Assembly: GCF_002155685.1 (NCBI RefSeq)
Contig: NZ_MUYK01000002.1
Coordinates: forward strand, 558,001 to 622,000
Source of the DNA: Erythrobacter colymbi
GTDB lineage: Bacteria > Pseudomonadota > Alphaproteobacteria > Sphingomonadales > Sphingomonadaceae
Direction of reading: 5' to 3'
DNA: 64,000 nt
In this document: in pieces, positions 1 through 11,258 of the stretch
How the letters are laid out: every line of letters starts with the position of its first letter
Numbering within the stretch: position 1 is the stretch's first letter
The notes under the pieces: generated by a model
What the model was told of the DNA's origin: nothing
Database searches by the model: none
Seen by the model: only the letters and a program-made list of their open reading frames with translations
Position numbers and translations under genes: made by a program

Positions 1-1
1 C

Positions 2-2143
2 AATGTTGCGGGTCTCACCATCCAGAACCTCGGGCCCGGCCAGAGCCAGGTCTCGGTGCGCGGCATCTCCGCGGGGCAAGTCGTGCGCGACCAGCCCGGC
101 GTGAAGGAGCAGGTCGGCGTCTATCTCGACGAATCGGTGATCTCGCTCTCGCTGTTCACCCCCGACATCGACCTGTTCGATCTCAACCGCGTCGAAACCC
201 TGCGCGGTCCGCAGGGCACGCTGTTCGGCTCGGGCTCGGTCGGCGGCACCATCCGCTACATCACCAACCAGCCCCGGCTGGGCGTGACCGAGGGACAGGT
301 CGAAACCAACGTCAACATCATCGACGGCGGCAATGCCGGAAGCCACATCAAGGGCGCGATCAACCTGCCGCTGGGTGACAGCGCCGCGATCCGCGCGGTC
401 GGCTACTACACCCGCTATGCCGGCTTCATCGACGCGCTCGGGCCGGGCGGCGGCAAGAACGTCAACGACGGCGAGCGCTACGGCGGCCGCATCGCGCTGA
501 CCTTCGAACCGAGCGACACGCTCTCGATCACCCCGCGCGTGATCTACCAGAAGATCACCGCCAACGGCTTCAACCGGCAGGAAATCTACAACCTGCTCGG
601 CAACAACTTCACCACCACCCGCACCCGGGTGAATTTCGAGGACCGGCAGCAGTTCCTGATGCTGCCCGAAGCCTTCAAGGACGAGACCTTCATCGCCGAC
701 CTGACCGTCAAGGTCGGGCTGGGCAGCATGGATCTCACCTCGGTGACCTCCTACATCGACCGCAGCATCCTCGTCAGCCGCGATGCGAGCGCGCTCACGG
801 GTTCGGTCTCGGTCGATCTGGGCTTCCCGGATGCGGGCGTGGTGCTGCCCTCGAACCTGCGCGACACCACCGACCTCAAGACTTTCACGCAGGAACTGCG
901 CCTTGCGTCGGACTATGACGGACCGTTCCAGTGGCTCATCGGCGGGTTCTATTCCAACGTGAACCGCGACTATCGCCAGCGCCTGCCCACCCCGGGCTAT
1001 GACGCCTTCACCGATGCGACGCTGGGCGCCGGCACGGCGGCGGGCGCGGCGAACGGCTTCCCGGCCAACTCGCCCTTCAACTCCGACCTGCCGTTCGACA
1101 TCGAACAGCTCGCGGTGTTCGGTGAGGCGAATTACGAGATCACCGACAGGCTGACCTTCACGGCGGGCGGGCGCTACTACGACTTCAAGGAAACCCGCGT
1201 CATCACCACCGGTGGCCTCTTCGCCAATGGCGATGCGGGCGTCGTCGACCGCACCGCATCGGACGGTTTCACCCCGCGCTTCCTGCTGAGCTACAAGGCC
1301 AGCGACGATGTCACCATCAACGCGCAGGCCGCGCAGGGCTTCCGGCTTGGCGGGGTCAACGATCCGCTCAACACCCCGCTCTGCAACGCGCAGGACCTCG
1401 CGCTGTTCGGCGGCTTCCAGGATTACGACGACGAGAAGCTGTGGAACTACGAGCTGGGCGTGAAGACGCAAGGCCGCGGTTTCACCTTCAACGCGGCGGC
1501 CTTCTACAATGACATCAGCAACCTTCAGGTCACGCTCGATGCGGGGTCGTGCTCGTCGCGCATCGTGTTCAACGTGCCAGAGGCCTTCGCCGCCGGGATC
1601 GAGGCCGAGCTGGGTGTCGAGCCTTCGCCGGGGCTGAACTTCAACCTCTCGGGCAGCTACATCAAGTCGGAGTTCAACAGCACTCTGCCGGGCGTGCTGG
1701 CGAGCGCGACCGGGATCCGCGATGGCAACCGCCTGCCTTCGGTGCCGGAATTCCAGCTGTCCGCCAGCGGCAGCTACGAGTGGGATCTGAACAGCTCGAC
1801 CACCGCTTTCGTAAGCGGCTCGTTCCAGCACGTCGGGTCGCGCTACACGCAGCCGGCCGACCAGGAGAACAACCCGCGCACCTTCGTGCACCGCCTGCCC
1901 TTCGGCGGCGCGCCGCTGACCGCGGCGACCACGGTCGATCTGGAGCTGCCCGATTACCAGCTGGTCAATCTCAGCGCCGGGGTCGAGCTCGACAGCGGCC
2001 TGTCGCTGACGGCCTATGTCAACAACCTGTTCGACGAGAACCCGCTGCTCAGCTTCGACCGTGAACGCGGTGGCCGCGCGCGGCTCGGGTTCAATGTCGG
2101 TCAGCCGCGCACTTTCGGGGTGACGGCGCGCCAGACGTTCTGA
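2..2143 (+). CDS. TonB-dependent outer-membrane receptor, 5' end cut by window edge
   Basis: The frame is open from base 2 at the left edge, so the signal peptide, TonB box and start of the plug are missing. About 713 residues remain. The plug segment ends in LRGPQGTLFGSGSVGGTIRY, a pattern typical of TonB-dependent receptors. A long beta-barrel region follows with many alternating aromatic strands, and the chain ends in phenylalanine (VTARQTF), as outer-membrane barrels usually do. Such receptors import siderophores, vitamins or oligosaccharides using TonB-ExbBD energy; the substrate cannot be told from this sequence. The VDLGFPDAG and GGRYYDFKET stretches fit the large sphingomonad receptor expansion. 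The gene is followed by a hairpin that serves the convergent EAL gene. I am sure of the family, not of the ligand. Confidence 0.95.
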   Translation, partial: NVAGLTIQNLGPGQSQVSVRGISAGQVVRDQPGVKEQVGVYLDESVISLSLFTPDIDLFDLNRVETLRGPQGTLFGSGSVGGTIRYITNQPRLGVTEGQVETNVNIIDGGNAGSHIKGAINLPLGDSAAIRAVGYYTRYAGFIDALGPGGGKNVNDGERYGGRIALTFEPSDTLSITPRVIYQKITANGFNRQEIYNLLGNNFTTTRTRVNFEDRQQFLMLPEAFKDETFIADLTVKVGLGSMDLTSVTSYIDRSILVSRDASALTGSVSVDLGFPDAGVVLPSNLRDTTDLKTFTQELRLASDYDGPFQWLIGGFYSNVNRDYRQRLPTPGYDAFTDATLGAGTAAGAANGFPANSPFNSDLPFDIEQLAVFGEANYEITDRLTFTAGGRYYDFKETRVITTGGLFANGDAGVVDRTASDGFTPRFLLSYKASDDVTINAQAAQGFRLGGVNDPLNTPLCNAQDLALFGGFQDYDDEKLWNYELGVKTQGRGFTFNAAAFYNDISNLQVTLDAGSCSSRIVFNVPEAFAAGIEAELGVEPSPGLNFNLSGSYIKSEFNSTLPGVLASATGIRDGNRLPSVPEFQLSASGSYEWDLNSSTTAFVSGSFQHVGSRYTQPADQENNPRTFVHRLPFGGAPLTAATTVDLELPDYQLVNLSAGVELDSGLSLTAYVNNLFDENPLLSFDRERGGRARLGFNVGQPRTFGVTARQTF

Positions 2144-2146
2144 GGC

Positions 2147-2181
2147 AAAAAGGCGGCGGGCGGCTCAGGTCGCTCGCCGCC
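2147..2181 (-). terminator. Intrinsic terminator of the EAL gene
   Basis: An 11-bp stem (2152-2162 with 2171-2181, one G-T pair) has an 8-base loop. On the minus strand it is followed by five T residues (AAAAA at 2147-2151 on the plus strand). It lies 12 bases past the EAL stop codon, and the plus-strand receptor stops just before it, so it separates the two convergent genes. Confidence 0.7.
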
Positions 2182-2192
2182 GCTCCTCCGTC

Positions 2193-3026
2193 TTATCCGT
2201 GGCCCATCCCGCGCGCGGTGCGGGCGAGTGCCACGACGCGCTCGCTCGGCATCGGCTGGGCGCGCAGGAAGCCCTGCCAGTAATCGCAGCCCTCCGCCGT
2301 GATCGCGGCGCGCTGGATCTCGTCCTCGATCCCTTCGGCATAGACCGCAAGGCCGAGCGCCTTGGCCAGCGCCACGATCGCGCGCAGCACGGCAAGCGCG
2401 GTCGCATCGGCCGGCACGCCTTCGACCATCGCCTTGTCGAGCTTCAATACATCGAGCGGCAGCTCGCGCAGGTAGCGGAAGTTGCAGAACCCTGCGCCGA
2501 AATCATCGAGCGCCGTGCGGAAGCCGAGCCCCCGCAGCGCCTTCAGCGCGCTCGCCGCCTGAGCGAGATTGCGCAGCAGCACGTCCTCGGTAATCTCGAG
2601 CATCAGCCGCTCGGGCGCGATATCCGACTGCCCGATCAGCGCGGCAAAATCGGCAGCGAAGCGCGGGTCGCCCAGTTCCTCGGGCGTGATGTTGAGCGAG
2701 AGCGTAAGCCCCTCGGGCCAGGTCGCGGCATCCTCCAGCGCACGGGCGACCACGTGGCGCGACAGCGGAGCAACCAGCGCCGCGCGCTCGGCCACCGCAA
2801 ACAGATCGCGCGCGCCGATCGCGCCCAATGTCGGGTGCCGCCAGCGCGCCAGCGCCTCGGCCCCGACCACTGCGCCGCTCGCGCAGGAAAATTGCGGCTG
2901 GAACAGCACCTCTATCTCGCGCCGGTCGAGCGCGCGCAACAGATCGGCCTCGAGCACGCCGGGGCTGACACCCGGAAGGCGCCCGCGCGTGGGTGCTCCA
3001 CGCAAGGATGTCCGACCTTGTTCCAT
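2193..3026 (-). CDS. EAL-domain protein, probable cyclic-di-GMP phosphodiesterase
   Basis: The protein has 277 residues and is almost entirely one EAL domain, with no visible sensory domain or membrane segment. The EAL motif is at residues 57-59. Other expected metal or catalytic positions are present: N112 (LNITP), E144 (EITED), D174-D175 (DDFGAG), K195 (LKLDK) and E231/E234 (AEGIED). The domain therefore looks able to hydrolyse c-di-GMP to pGpG. The first 23 residues are Arg/Gly-rich and unconserved in appearance. ATG at 3026 is preceded by AGAGGAA at suitable spacing. It stands alone, with its own terminator, divergent from nadK. A stand-alone EAL protein may be controlled by partner proteins; nothing here shows which. 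Confidence 0.9.
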   Translation of the reverse strand: MEQGRTSLRGAPTRGRLPGVSPGVLEADLLRALDRREIEVLFQPQFSCASGAVVGAEALARWRHPTLGAIGARDLFAVAERAALVAPLSRHVVARALEDAATWPEGLTLSLNITPEELGDPRFAADFAALIGQSDIAPERLMLEITEDVLLRNLAQAASALKALRGLGFRTALDDFGAGFCNFRYLRELPLDVLKLDKAMVEGVPADATALAVLRAIVALAKALGLAVYAEGIEDEIQRAAITAEGCDYWQGFLRAQPMPSERVVALARTARGMGHG

Positions 3027-3182
3027 CGTGTTCCTCTTGCCCCGAGGTTCCCTTTAGCCTTTGCCGCGTTGCACCGCGCGCATCAATTGCAATCCGAGCC
3101 GATATGGCACATCAGGGCAACCGCCTAGCACGGCGCCGGGGATAAGGTCGTAGGCCCCAGCCATGCTGTCGGAGGGGAATGA

Positions 3183-3977
3183 ATGGCGAGCAATGGCGTG
3201 ACCTACCAGCGACTGGCGTTGCTCGCGTCGGATACCGACCGCGCGCAGGAAGCGCACGCGGCGCTGCTTGCACAGGGCGAATGGGTGCCGCTGTCCGAAG
3301 CCGACGCTGTGGTCGTGCTCGGCGGCGATGGCTACATGCTCCAGGTGCTCCACGCGATGCTCGATGCGGGCCGCGTGATCCCGGCCTACGGGATGAACCT
3401 AGGCACGGTCGGCTTCCTGATGAACCGCTACGACAAGCGCGCCGCCTTGCTCTCGCGGGTCAACAAGGCGCGCCGCTGGACCATTTCGCCCTTGCGCGTC
3501 GAGGCGGTGACGCAGGATGGCGAGACCCATGTGCTCAACGCCATCAACGAACTCTCGCTGCTGCGCGAAACCCGCCAGACCGCCAAGATCGAGGTCACCG
3601 TGGGCGACCGCGTGCGGATCCGCGAGCTGGTGTGCGACGGGGTGCTGGTGGCAACGCCGGCGGGCTCCACCGCATACAACCTCTCAGCGCAGGGGCCGAT
3701 CCTGCCCCTCGACAGCAAGATGCTCGCCCTCACCCCGATCAGCCCCTTCCGCCCGCGTCGCTGGCGCGGGGCGATCCTGCCTGACCGGATGAAGATTATC
3801 CTCAAGGTGCTCGATCCGGCCAAGCGCCCGGTCGCGGCAGTGGCCGACCAGAAGGAGCTGCGCGACATCGCCGAAGTCCGGCTCGACATCGCGCACGACA
3901 ATGATCTGACGCTGCTGTTCGACCCGGGCCAGAGCCTCGAGGAGCGGATCGTGGCCGAGCAGTTCATAACGTCCTAG
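3183..3977 (+). CDS. nadK: NAD kinase
   Basis: This 264-residue cytosolic enzyme phosphorylates NAD to NADP using ATP or polyphosphate. The GGDG motif is at residues 47-50 (VVVLGGDGYML), followed by the conserved NE pair in LNAINELSLL and the TPAGSTAYNLSAQGPIL block that binds NAD and metal. The length is normal for the short proteobacterial form. The ATG at 3183 has a GGAGGGG ribosome site 5 bases upstream. It is followed about 150 bases later by tRNA-Asn. No operon partner is evident. Confidence 0.95.
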   Translation: MASNGVTYQRLALLASDTDRAQEAHAALLAQGEWVPLSEADAVVVLGGDGYMLQVLHAMLDAGRVIPAYGMNLGTVGFLMNRYDKRAALLSRVNKARRWTISPLRVEAVTQDGETHVLNAINELSLLRETRQTAKIEVTVGDRVRIRELVCDGVLVATPAGSTAYNLSAQGPILPLDSKMLALTPISPFRPRRWRGAILPDRMKIILKVLDPAKRPVAAVADQKELRDIAEVRLDIAHDNDLTLLFDPGQSLEERIVAEQFITS

Positions 3978-4055
3978 TTTTTGCGCACGCCCTCCGGCCT
4001 TGCGGTCGCTGGGCGACCGATCTGAGGATCGAGGCGCAGCGGTGTCAAAACCCTC

Positions 4056-4084
4056 TTGCAATCCGATTCCGCCCCCCATATAGG
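4056..4084 (+). promoter_or_regulatory. Putative sigma-70 promoter for tRNA-Asn
   Basis: A -35-like TTGCAA (4056-4061) and a -10-like TATAGG (4079-4084) are separated by 17 bases, about 40 bases upstream of the mature tRNA. It is assigned from pattern and position only. Confidence 0.5.
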
Positions 4085-4123
4085 CGCGCTTCCGCTCTTC
4101 CTTAGACCGCTTGGAAGAGTTGC

Positions 4124-4198
4124 TCCCCGATAGCTCAGCGGTAGAGTAGGTGACTGTTAATCACTTGGCCGTAGGTTCGAATCCTACTCGGGGAGCCA
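4124..4198 (+). tRNA. tRNA-Asn (GTT)
   Basis: A full cloverleaf is visible: acceptor TCCCCGA (4124-4130) pairs with TCGGGGA (4188-4194), followed by discriminator G and an encoded CCA (4196-4198). The anticodon loop CTGTTAA carries GTT, reading asparagine codons. The T arm has GGTTCGAATCC. No duplicated tRNA 3' end is visible downstream, so there is no sign of use as an integration site. Confidence 0.97.
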
Positions 4199-4303
4199 TT
4201 TCCTTACCGATTATTGCCATTTCTTTCGCGATCCACGCGCGGCGCGCTTTGCCGTGTGGGTCCGCCGGTTGCCTTCGTCCCGAGGTGCGGTAACCCCCGC
4301 TGG

Positions 4304-5245
4304 ATGAGCTTCGTCACCGCAGCCCTCATGTTCCTGATCGGCTATGCCAGCCAGCGCGCGGGCGTGTGCATGGTGCGGGCCGTGCGTGAGGTGATCGAGC
4401 GGCGCCGGTTTCACCGGATCGCAGGGTTCATACTCGCCGCATCGAGCGCGATGGTGGTGATGGGGCTGGCCGAATGGCTCGGCGCGCGTCCCTTCGTGAC
4501 GATCCCCGGCAACGCTCCCGACGTGCTCAGCATCGCCGGTGGTGTGCTGTTCGGACTGGGTTCTCTTCTCGCCGGGCATTGCGCGATGGGACTGCTCGCG
4601 GGGCTCACCGTAGGCGAGCTGTGGCGCGCGGCCTCGATCGCGGCGATGTTCGTCGCGGCGCTGCTGCTTGGCCCGAACATGTCGAGCGCCGCGCTGATGC
4701 TGCCCGAGCGCACGCCCCTGCTCTCGCCGCTCGCGGGGAATGTCGCTCTGACGCTGGCGGTCGGCGGGACGGCGGCGCTGGTGGCGGCAAGCTACATCTA
4801 CCGGCGGATCGGTTTCAACGCCCCGCGCGGCGGTTGGTCGCCGCTGGTCGCGATGGGTGTGATCGGCACCGCATCGGGCCTCCTCTTCGCGCTCGACAGG
4901 CAGTGGGTCTATACGAGCCGCATCGCGGAGATCGCCTATGGCAAGAGCTGGGCGGTGTCGGCCGTGATCGGGCTAGCGGCACTGATCGGAGGAATGACGA
5001 TCGCCTCGATAGCGGGCGGCAGCTTCGCGCTGCGCCTTGGCAACGCGCGGCAATGGCTGCGTGCGGCGGCGGGCGGTCTGTTGATGGGCGTAGGCGCAAC
5101 CCTGGTGCCGGGCGGGAACGACGCGATGCTGTTCACCGGGGTGCCCTTGCTGCTCCCCAACCTGCTCGCAGGCTATGCCGCTTTTACCGCGACGCTGTTC
5201 ATAGCGCTGCTGATCCGCAATCGCGCCGTGCCTGACGGGGCCTAG
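4304..5245 (+). CDS. YeeE/YedE family membrane protein, probable sulfur-compound (thiosulfate-type) transporter
   Basis: The protein has 313 residues and about eight to ten hydrophobic helices. It matches the YeeE/YedE (TsuA-like) pattern: a Cys in the first helix region (QRAGVCMVRA), a second Cys motif LAGHCAMGLLAG, and GATLVPGGNDAMLF near the C-terminus, where the family often has GGCN. Members carry thiosulfate or other reduced sulfur into the cytoplasm, though this substrate is family knowledge. A 30-residue longer reading from 4214 exists, but its N-terminus is Arg/Pro-rich and starts only 15 bases from the tRNA, so I chose ATG 4304; no strong ribosome site is visible there. The stop overlaps the stop of the convergent TauE-like gene. 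Confidence 0.8.
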   Translation: MSFVTAALMFLIGYASQRAGVCMVRAVREVIERRRFHRIAGFILAASSAMVVMGLAEWLGARPFVTIPGNAPDVLSIAGGVLFGLGSLLAGHCAMGLLAGLTVGELWRAASIAAMFVAALLLGPNMSSAALMLPERTPLLSPLAGNVALTLAVGGTAALVAASYIYRRIGFNAPRGGWSPLVAMGVIGTASGLLFALDRQWVYTSRIAEIAYGKSWAVSAVIGLAALIGGMTIASIAGGSFALRLGNARQWLRAAAGGLLMGVGATLVPGGNDAMLFTGVPLLLPNLLAGYAAFTATLFIALLIRNRAVPDGA

Positions 5246-5997
5246 ACCCCGAACAACAGCCGCACGCCGACCACCGCGACCAGCAGCGCGGTCAGCCAGC
5301 GGATCCATTTGGGCGGGAGCAGGCGCGCGGCCATCAGACTGCCGATCTGCCCGCCGATCACCACTGCGACCAGCAAGGGCAGCGACGCGCTGAGCGCCGC
5401 ACCGAACAGGCCCGGGCCGTTCTTCACCATTTGCCCGGCAAGGCCGAACAGCGAATTGACGAGGATGAACAGGCTCGCCGTCGCCGCGATCCCGCGGGCC
5501 TCGTGCCAGCGCGCTAGGTGCAGCAGGGGCGCGAGGAAAATCCCGCCGCCGATTCCCACCAGCCCGGCAAAGTAGCCGAGCGGCGCAGCGGCAAGCGGCA
5601 TGAAGCGCGCCGCTTTGGTGGGCGCGCCCGCAGCATTCTCGCGAACGGGGATCAGCATCGACAGCGCGGTCAGCACCAGACTGCCGCCGAGCAGCATCAG
5701 GAAGGTCGCCTCCTTGACCGGGGTCAGCCCGCCAAGGAAGCTCATCGGCGCCCCCAGCGCGACGATCACGCCCGCCTTCTTCCACGGGGTCAGCCCGGCT
5801 CGGGCGAAGCGGATGCTCGATCCGCTCACCACCACGATATTGCAGGCAAGGCTCACCAGCGGCAGCAGGCGATAATCGAGCCCCGACAGCGCCAGCAGCG
5901 CCGAATAGGTCGACCCGCCCCCGAAACCGACGCTGGCATAGAGCAGCGCGGTGACGAGGAAGGCGAGGGCCAGCATCACCGGGACCGCGCCGATCAT
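5242..5997 (-). CDS. TauE/SafE family permease, probable sulfite/organosulfonate exporter
   Basis: The 251-residue polytopic membrane protein has the two-fold repeat of the TauE/SafE (DUF81) family: GFGGGSTYSALL near residue 25 and GIGGGIFLAPLL near residue 150, each at the start of a four-helix half. Family members export sulfite, sulfoacetate or related anions. It starts 22 bases after the secA stop on the same strand, so it is probably cotranscribed with secA. Its stop shares a CTAG palindrome (5242-5245) with the convergent YeeE-like gene. The pairing with another sulfur transporter supports a sulfur role, but the substrate is not provable from sequence. Confidence 0.85.
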   Translation of the reverse strand: MIGAVPVMLALAFLVTALLYASVGFGGGSTYSALLALSGLDYRLLPLVSLACNIVVVSGSSIRFARAGLTPWKKAGVIVALGAPMSFLGGLTPVKEATFLMLLGGSLVLTALSMLIPVRENAAGAPTKAARFMPLAAAPLGYFAGLVGIGGGIFLAPLLHLARWHEARGIAATASLFILVNSLFGLAGQMVKNGPGLFGAALSASLPLLVAVVIGGQIGSLMAARLLPPKWIRWLTALLVAVVGVRLLFGV

Positions 5998-6019
5998 GCC
6001 TCAGCCCCCGCCGCTGCGA

Positions 6020-8776
<2,757 letters not shown>

Positions 8777-8901
8777 GGGGTAAGCCTTTGATTCGAAGAG
8801 CGAGGCCCTGCCGGAGCGGGCGCTGCGCGAAGGATGGGGTAAAGCGCGCGCGGGCATGGGCCACGGCGCGCGGACATCAGGGAGTTATGCGGAAAGCGCG
8901 C

Positions 8902-9177
8902 CTATTCGTAGGCGCGTTCGATCCCCATCAGCACCGGCAGGCGCAGGCTGGCAGGCGCGGCCGGCGGCGGGCACGGCGTCTCGGCCGCGCGGGTGGCGCT
9001 GATCGTGGCCGGTGCAGGCTGCACCGCGACGCTTTCCGCACCCGAACGCTCGTCCCCGCTCGCTGCGGCGATGCTCGAGGAGCATGCCAGCGCTTCCGCC
9101 AAGGACGCCTGCGCCGTGCCGCCAAGAGCGACAAGGCTGGTCAGCAGGGCCAGAAGGGCTAGAAAACGCCGGGTCAT
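8902..9177 (-). CDS. Small exported protein of unknown function
   Basis: The 91-residue product starts MTRRFLALLALLTSLVALGG and continues TAQASLAEALA, a clear Sec signal peptide with a likely cut after AQA. The mature part is short, Ala/Ser/Pro-rich, with two cysteines (ALACSS and ETPCPPP). No family is recognised. It sits upstream of secA on the same strand with a 125-base gap. The signal peptide and position make it a credible gene, but the low-complexity mature region leaves doubt. Confidence 0.55.
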   Translation of the reverse strand: MTRRFLALLALLTSLVALGGTAQASLAEALACSSSIAAASGDERSGAESVAVQPAPATISATRAAETPCPPPAAPASLRLPVLMGIERAYE

Positions 9178-9244
9178 GATGCTTTCAGATAGAGCCTAAG
9201 CGCCAATTCGTCCACCACCATAGCGCGACAAGCTGTGCGAGAGC

Positions 9245-9925
9245 TTAATTGCCCTGCGGCGCGGGGGCGGAAGCGGTAGCGGCAGGCGTGCTCTCCACGG
9301 ACACCGTCAGCACCACGTCGCGCGCCACTGGACGCCCCTCGGCATCACGCGCGGGGTTACCGCGTCGGCCCACGGGGCACGGGTTCCTCTCGAAGGTTCG
9401 CTTCAGATCTTCGGAGACCTCACCGGATCGTTCAATGACCCGACAATTGCTGACGTTGCCCCGCTCGTCGAGCGTGAAACCCACCTTCAGAGTGAAGCTG
9501 CCGTTCCCGAACTCGGGCTCGCGCCGCTGCCACAGGTGAAAACCGGAATAGGTTGCGGAGACGGCTTTTCCCTTGCGGTCTGTGGCAGGTTCGAACCGGG
9601 CACGCTCGCGCAAGAGGCGGCAGGTTTCCGCTTTGAGTGCAGGAGATGCGCTGCCTTCGGCTGTACAGTCCGTCACGCCGCCCGTTGTGTCGACAGAGAG
9701 GGCGTAACTCACATCGCCCTCTTCGCGGTTTCGCCAGGACTCGATCGGGTAATCGGCGTTGCTCAACCAGTCATACGGCGACCCGATGGGCTCAGGGCCA
9801 ACCTGATCGGCAAGCAATGCTACCGCGGGAGCAGGCTCCCGAGGGCGCTCTTGCGCTTTCTGAGCATGGGCCGGAAGGGTTAGCGCAATCCCGATAGCGG
9901 CGGCGAGCAATGGTCTGATTTGCAT
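9245..9925 (-). CDS. Exported protein with two TonB C-terminal-like modules
   Basis: The 226-residue product has a signal peptide (QIRPLLAAAIGIALTLPAHA, then QK). Two modules follow. The first, about residues 55-130, has YPIESW, then VSYALSVDTTGGVTDC and CRLLRERARFEPATDRKGKA. The second, about 135-215, repeats the same logic with FTLKVGFTLDERGNVSNC and NPCPVGRRGNPARDAEGRPV. This strand order with a Cys after the first hairpin resembles the TonB_C fold common in sphingomonad exported proteins. There is no transmembrane anchor or Pro-rich spacer, so it is unlikely to be a working energy transducer. It is related in style to the proteins at 57729-58136 and 58198-58593. Function unknown. Confidence 0.75.
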   Translation of the reverse strand: MQIRPLLAAAIGIALTLPAHAQKAQERPREPAPAVALLADQVGPEPIGSPYDWLSNADYPIESWRNREEGDVSYALSVDTTGGVTDCTAEGSASPALKAETCRLLRERARFEPATDRKGKAVSATYSGFHLWQRREPEFGNGSFTLKVGFTLDERGNVSNCRVIERSGEVSEDLKRTFERNPCPVGRRGNPARDAEGRPVARDVVLTVSVESTPAATASAPAPQGN

Positions 9926-10016
9926 AGCTTACTCTCCTATCCCATCCGCCCGCCCCGCGCCAAGCGGCAAAGCGTAGCGTTGCAGCGCAACCGATTGCCC
10001 ATTACGGGCGTGCGCC

Positions 10017-11258
10017 ATGCAGATCGACCGCTCGCCCCTCGCCCGCCCCTTCCCCGACATGCCGCAGATCGCAGGCGCGACCCTGCGCGTCGCGCGGGCG
10101 CGCTACAAGACGTGGGACCGCTGCGATCTGACCTTCGCGGAGCTGGCCGAGGGCACCGCCGTCGCCGGCGTCTTCACCAAAAGCGCCTGCGCCTCGTCCG
10201 AGGTCGAGCTTGGGCGCGAGGCGGTGAAGCTGGGGCGTGCGCGGGCGCTGATCGTCAACGCGGGCAATTCCAACGCCTTCACCGGACGGCGCGGCCGCGC
10301 GGCGGTCGAGGCGATCCGGGCGCAGGTCTCCGAGGCCCTCGCCTGCACGCTCGACGAGGTGTTCGTCTCCTCCACCGGGGTGATCGGCGTGCCGCTGCCG
10401 GTCGACAAGGCGCAGGCCGGGATCGCCGCTGCGCTCACCGCCGAGCCCTGCGGGTGGGAGGATGCGGCGAACGCCATCGGCACCACCGACACCTTCGCGA
10501 AGGGCGCGGGCGCCAGCGCCATGGTCGGGCCCTATCGCGTCGAACTCGCCGGGATCATCAAGGGCTCGGGGATGATCGCGCCCGACATGGCGACGATGCT
10601 CGGCTACATCTTCACCGACGCCAATGTCGCCCCGGCCTTCCTGCAAGAGGCGCTGGAGCGCGCCAATGCTGCCACTTTTTCGTGCATCACGGTCGATGGC
10701 GACACCTCGACCAGCGACACGGTGATGATTTTTGCGACAGGCAAGGCGGGCAACACGCGGATCGAAAGCTGGGATAGCCCCGGTGCGGACGCCTTTGCCG
10801 CAGCCCTCGCCGATGTGTGCCGCAATCTTGCGCAGCTGGTGGTGCGCGATGGTGAGGGTGCCCGAAAATTCATCACCATCCGGGTTTCGGGCGCGGCGAG
10901 CGATGCCAGCGCGCGCACCATCGGCCTTGCCATCGCCAACTCCCCGCTGGTGAAGACCGCGATCGCGGGAGAGGACGCCAACTGGGGCCGCGTCGTCATG
11001 GCGGTCGGCAAAGCCGGCGAACCGGCCGACCGCGACAAGCTCTCGATCGCCTTCGGCGGCGTCTGGGCCGCGCGCAACGGCGTGCCGGTCGAGGAGTATG
11101 ACGAAGCCCCCGTAGCCGCACACCTGAAGGGCGAGGAGATCGACATCGCGGTCGATCTCGGCCTCGGCGCCAATGGAGAAGAGGGGGGCCGCGCCACGGT
11201 GTGGACCTGCGACCTCACCCACGGCTACATCGCAATCAACGCGGACTATCGCTCTTGA
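10017..11258 (+). CDS. argJ: Bifunctional glutamate N-acetyltransferase / ornithine acetyltransferase
   Basis: The 413-residue ArgJ transfers acetyl from N-acetylornithine to glutamate in the cyclic arginine pathway, and may also use acetyl-CoA. The self-cleavage site is seen in KGSGMIAPDMATML, where T193 would become the N-terminal nucleophile of the beta chain. TVDGDTSTSDT, GEDANWGRV and the C-terminal YIAINADYRS are also typical. Length is normal. The following inositol-phosphatase gene starts inside the argJ stop codon, so the two are translationally coupled. Confidence 0.96.
   Translation: MQIDRSPLARPFPDMPQIAGATLRVARARYKTWDRCDLTFAELAEGTAVAGVFTKSACASSEVELGREAVKLGRARALIVNAGNSNAFTGRRGRAAVEAIRAQVSEALACTLDEVFVSSTGVIGVPLPVDKAQAGIAAALTAEPCGWEDAANAIGTTDTFAKGAGASAMVGPYRVELAGIIKGSGMIAPDMATMLGYIFTDANVAPAFLQEALERANAATFSCITVDGDTSTSDTVMIFATGKAGNTRIESWDSPGADAFAAALADVCRNLAQLVVRDGEGARKFITIRVSGAASDASARTIGLAIANSPLVKTAIAGEDANWGRVVMAVGKAGEPADRDKLSIAFGGVWAARNGVPVEEYDEAPVAAHLKGEEIDIAVDLGLGANGEEGGRATVWTCDLTHGYIAINADYRS

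Noticed and set aside
4124..5245. Integration of an island at tRNA-Asn
   Set aside because: No repeat of the tRNA 3' end and no integrase follow; downstream composition is normal.
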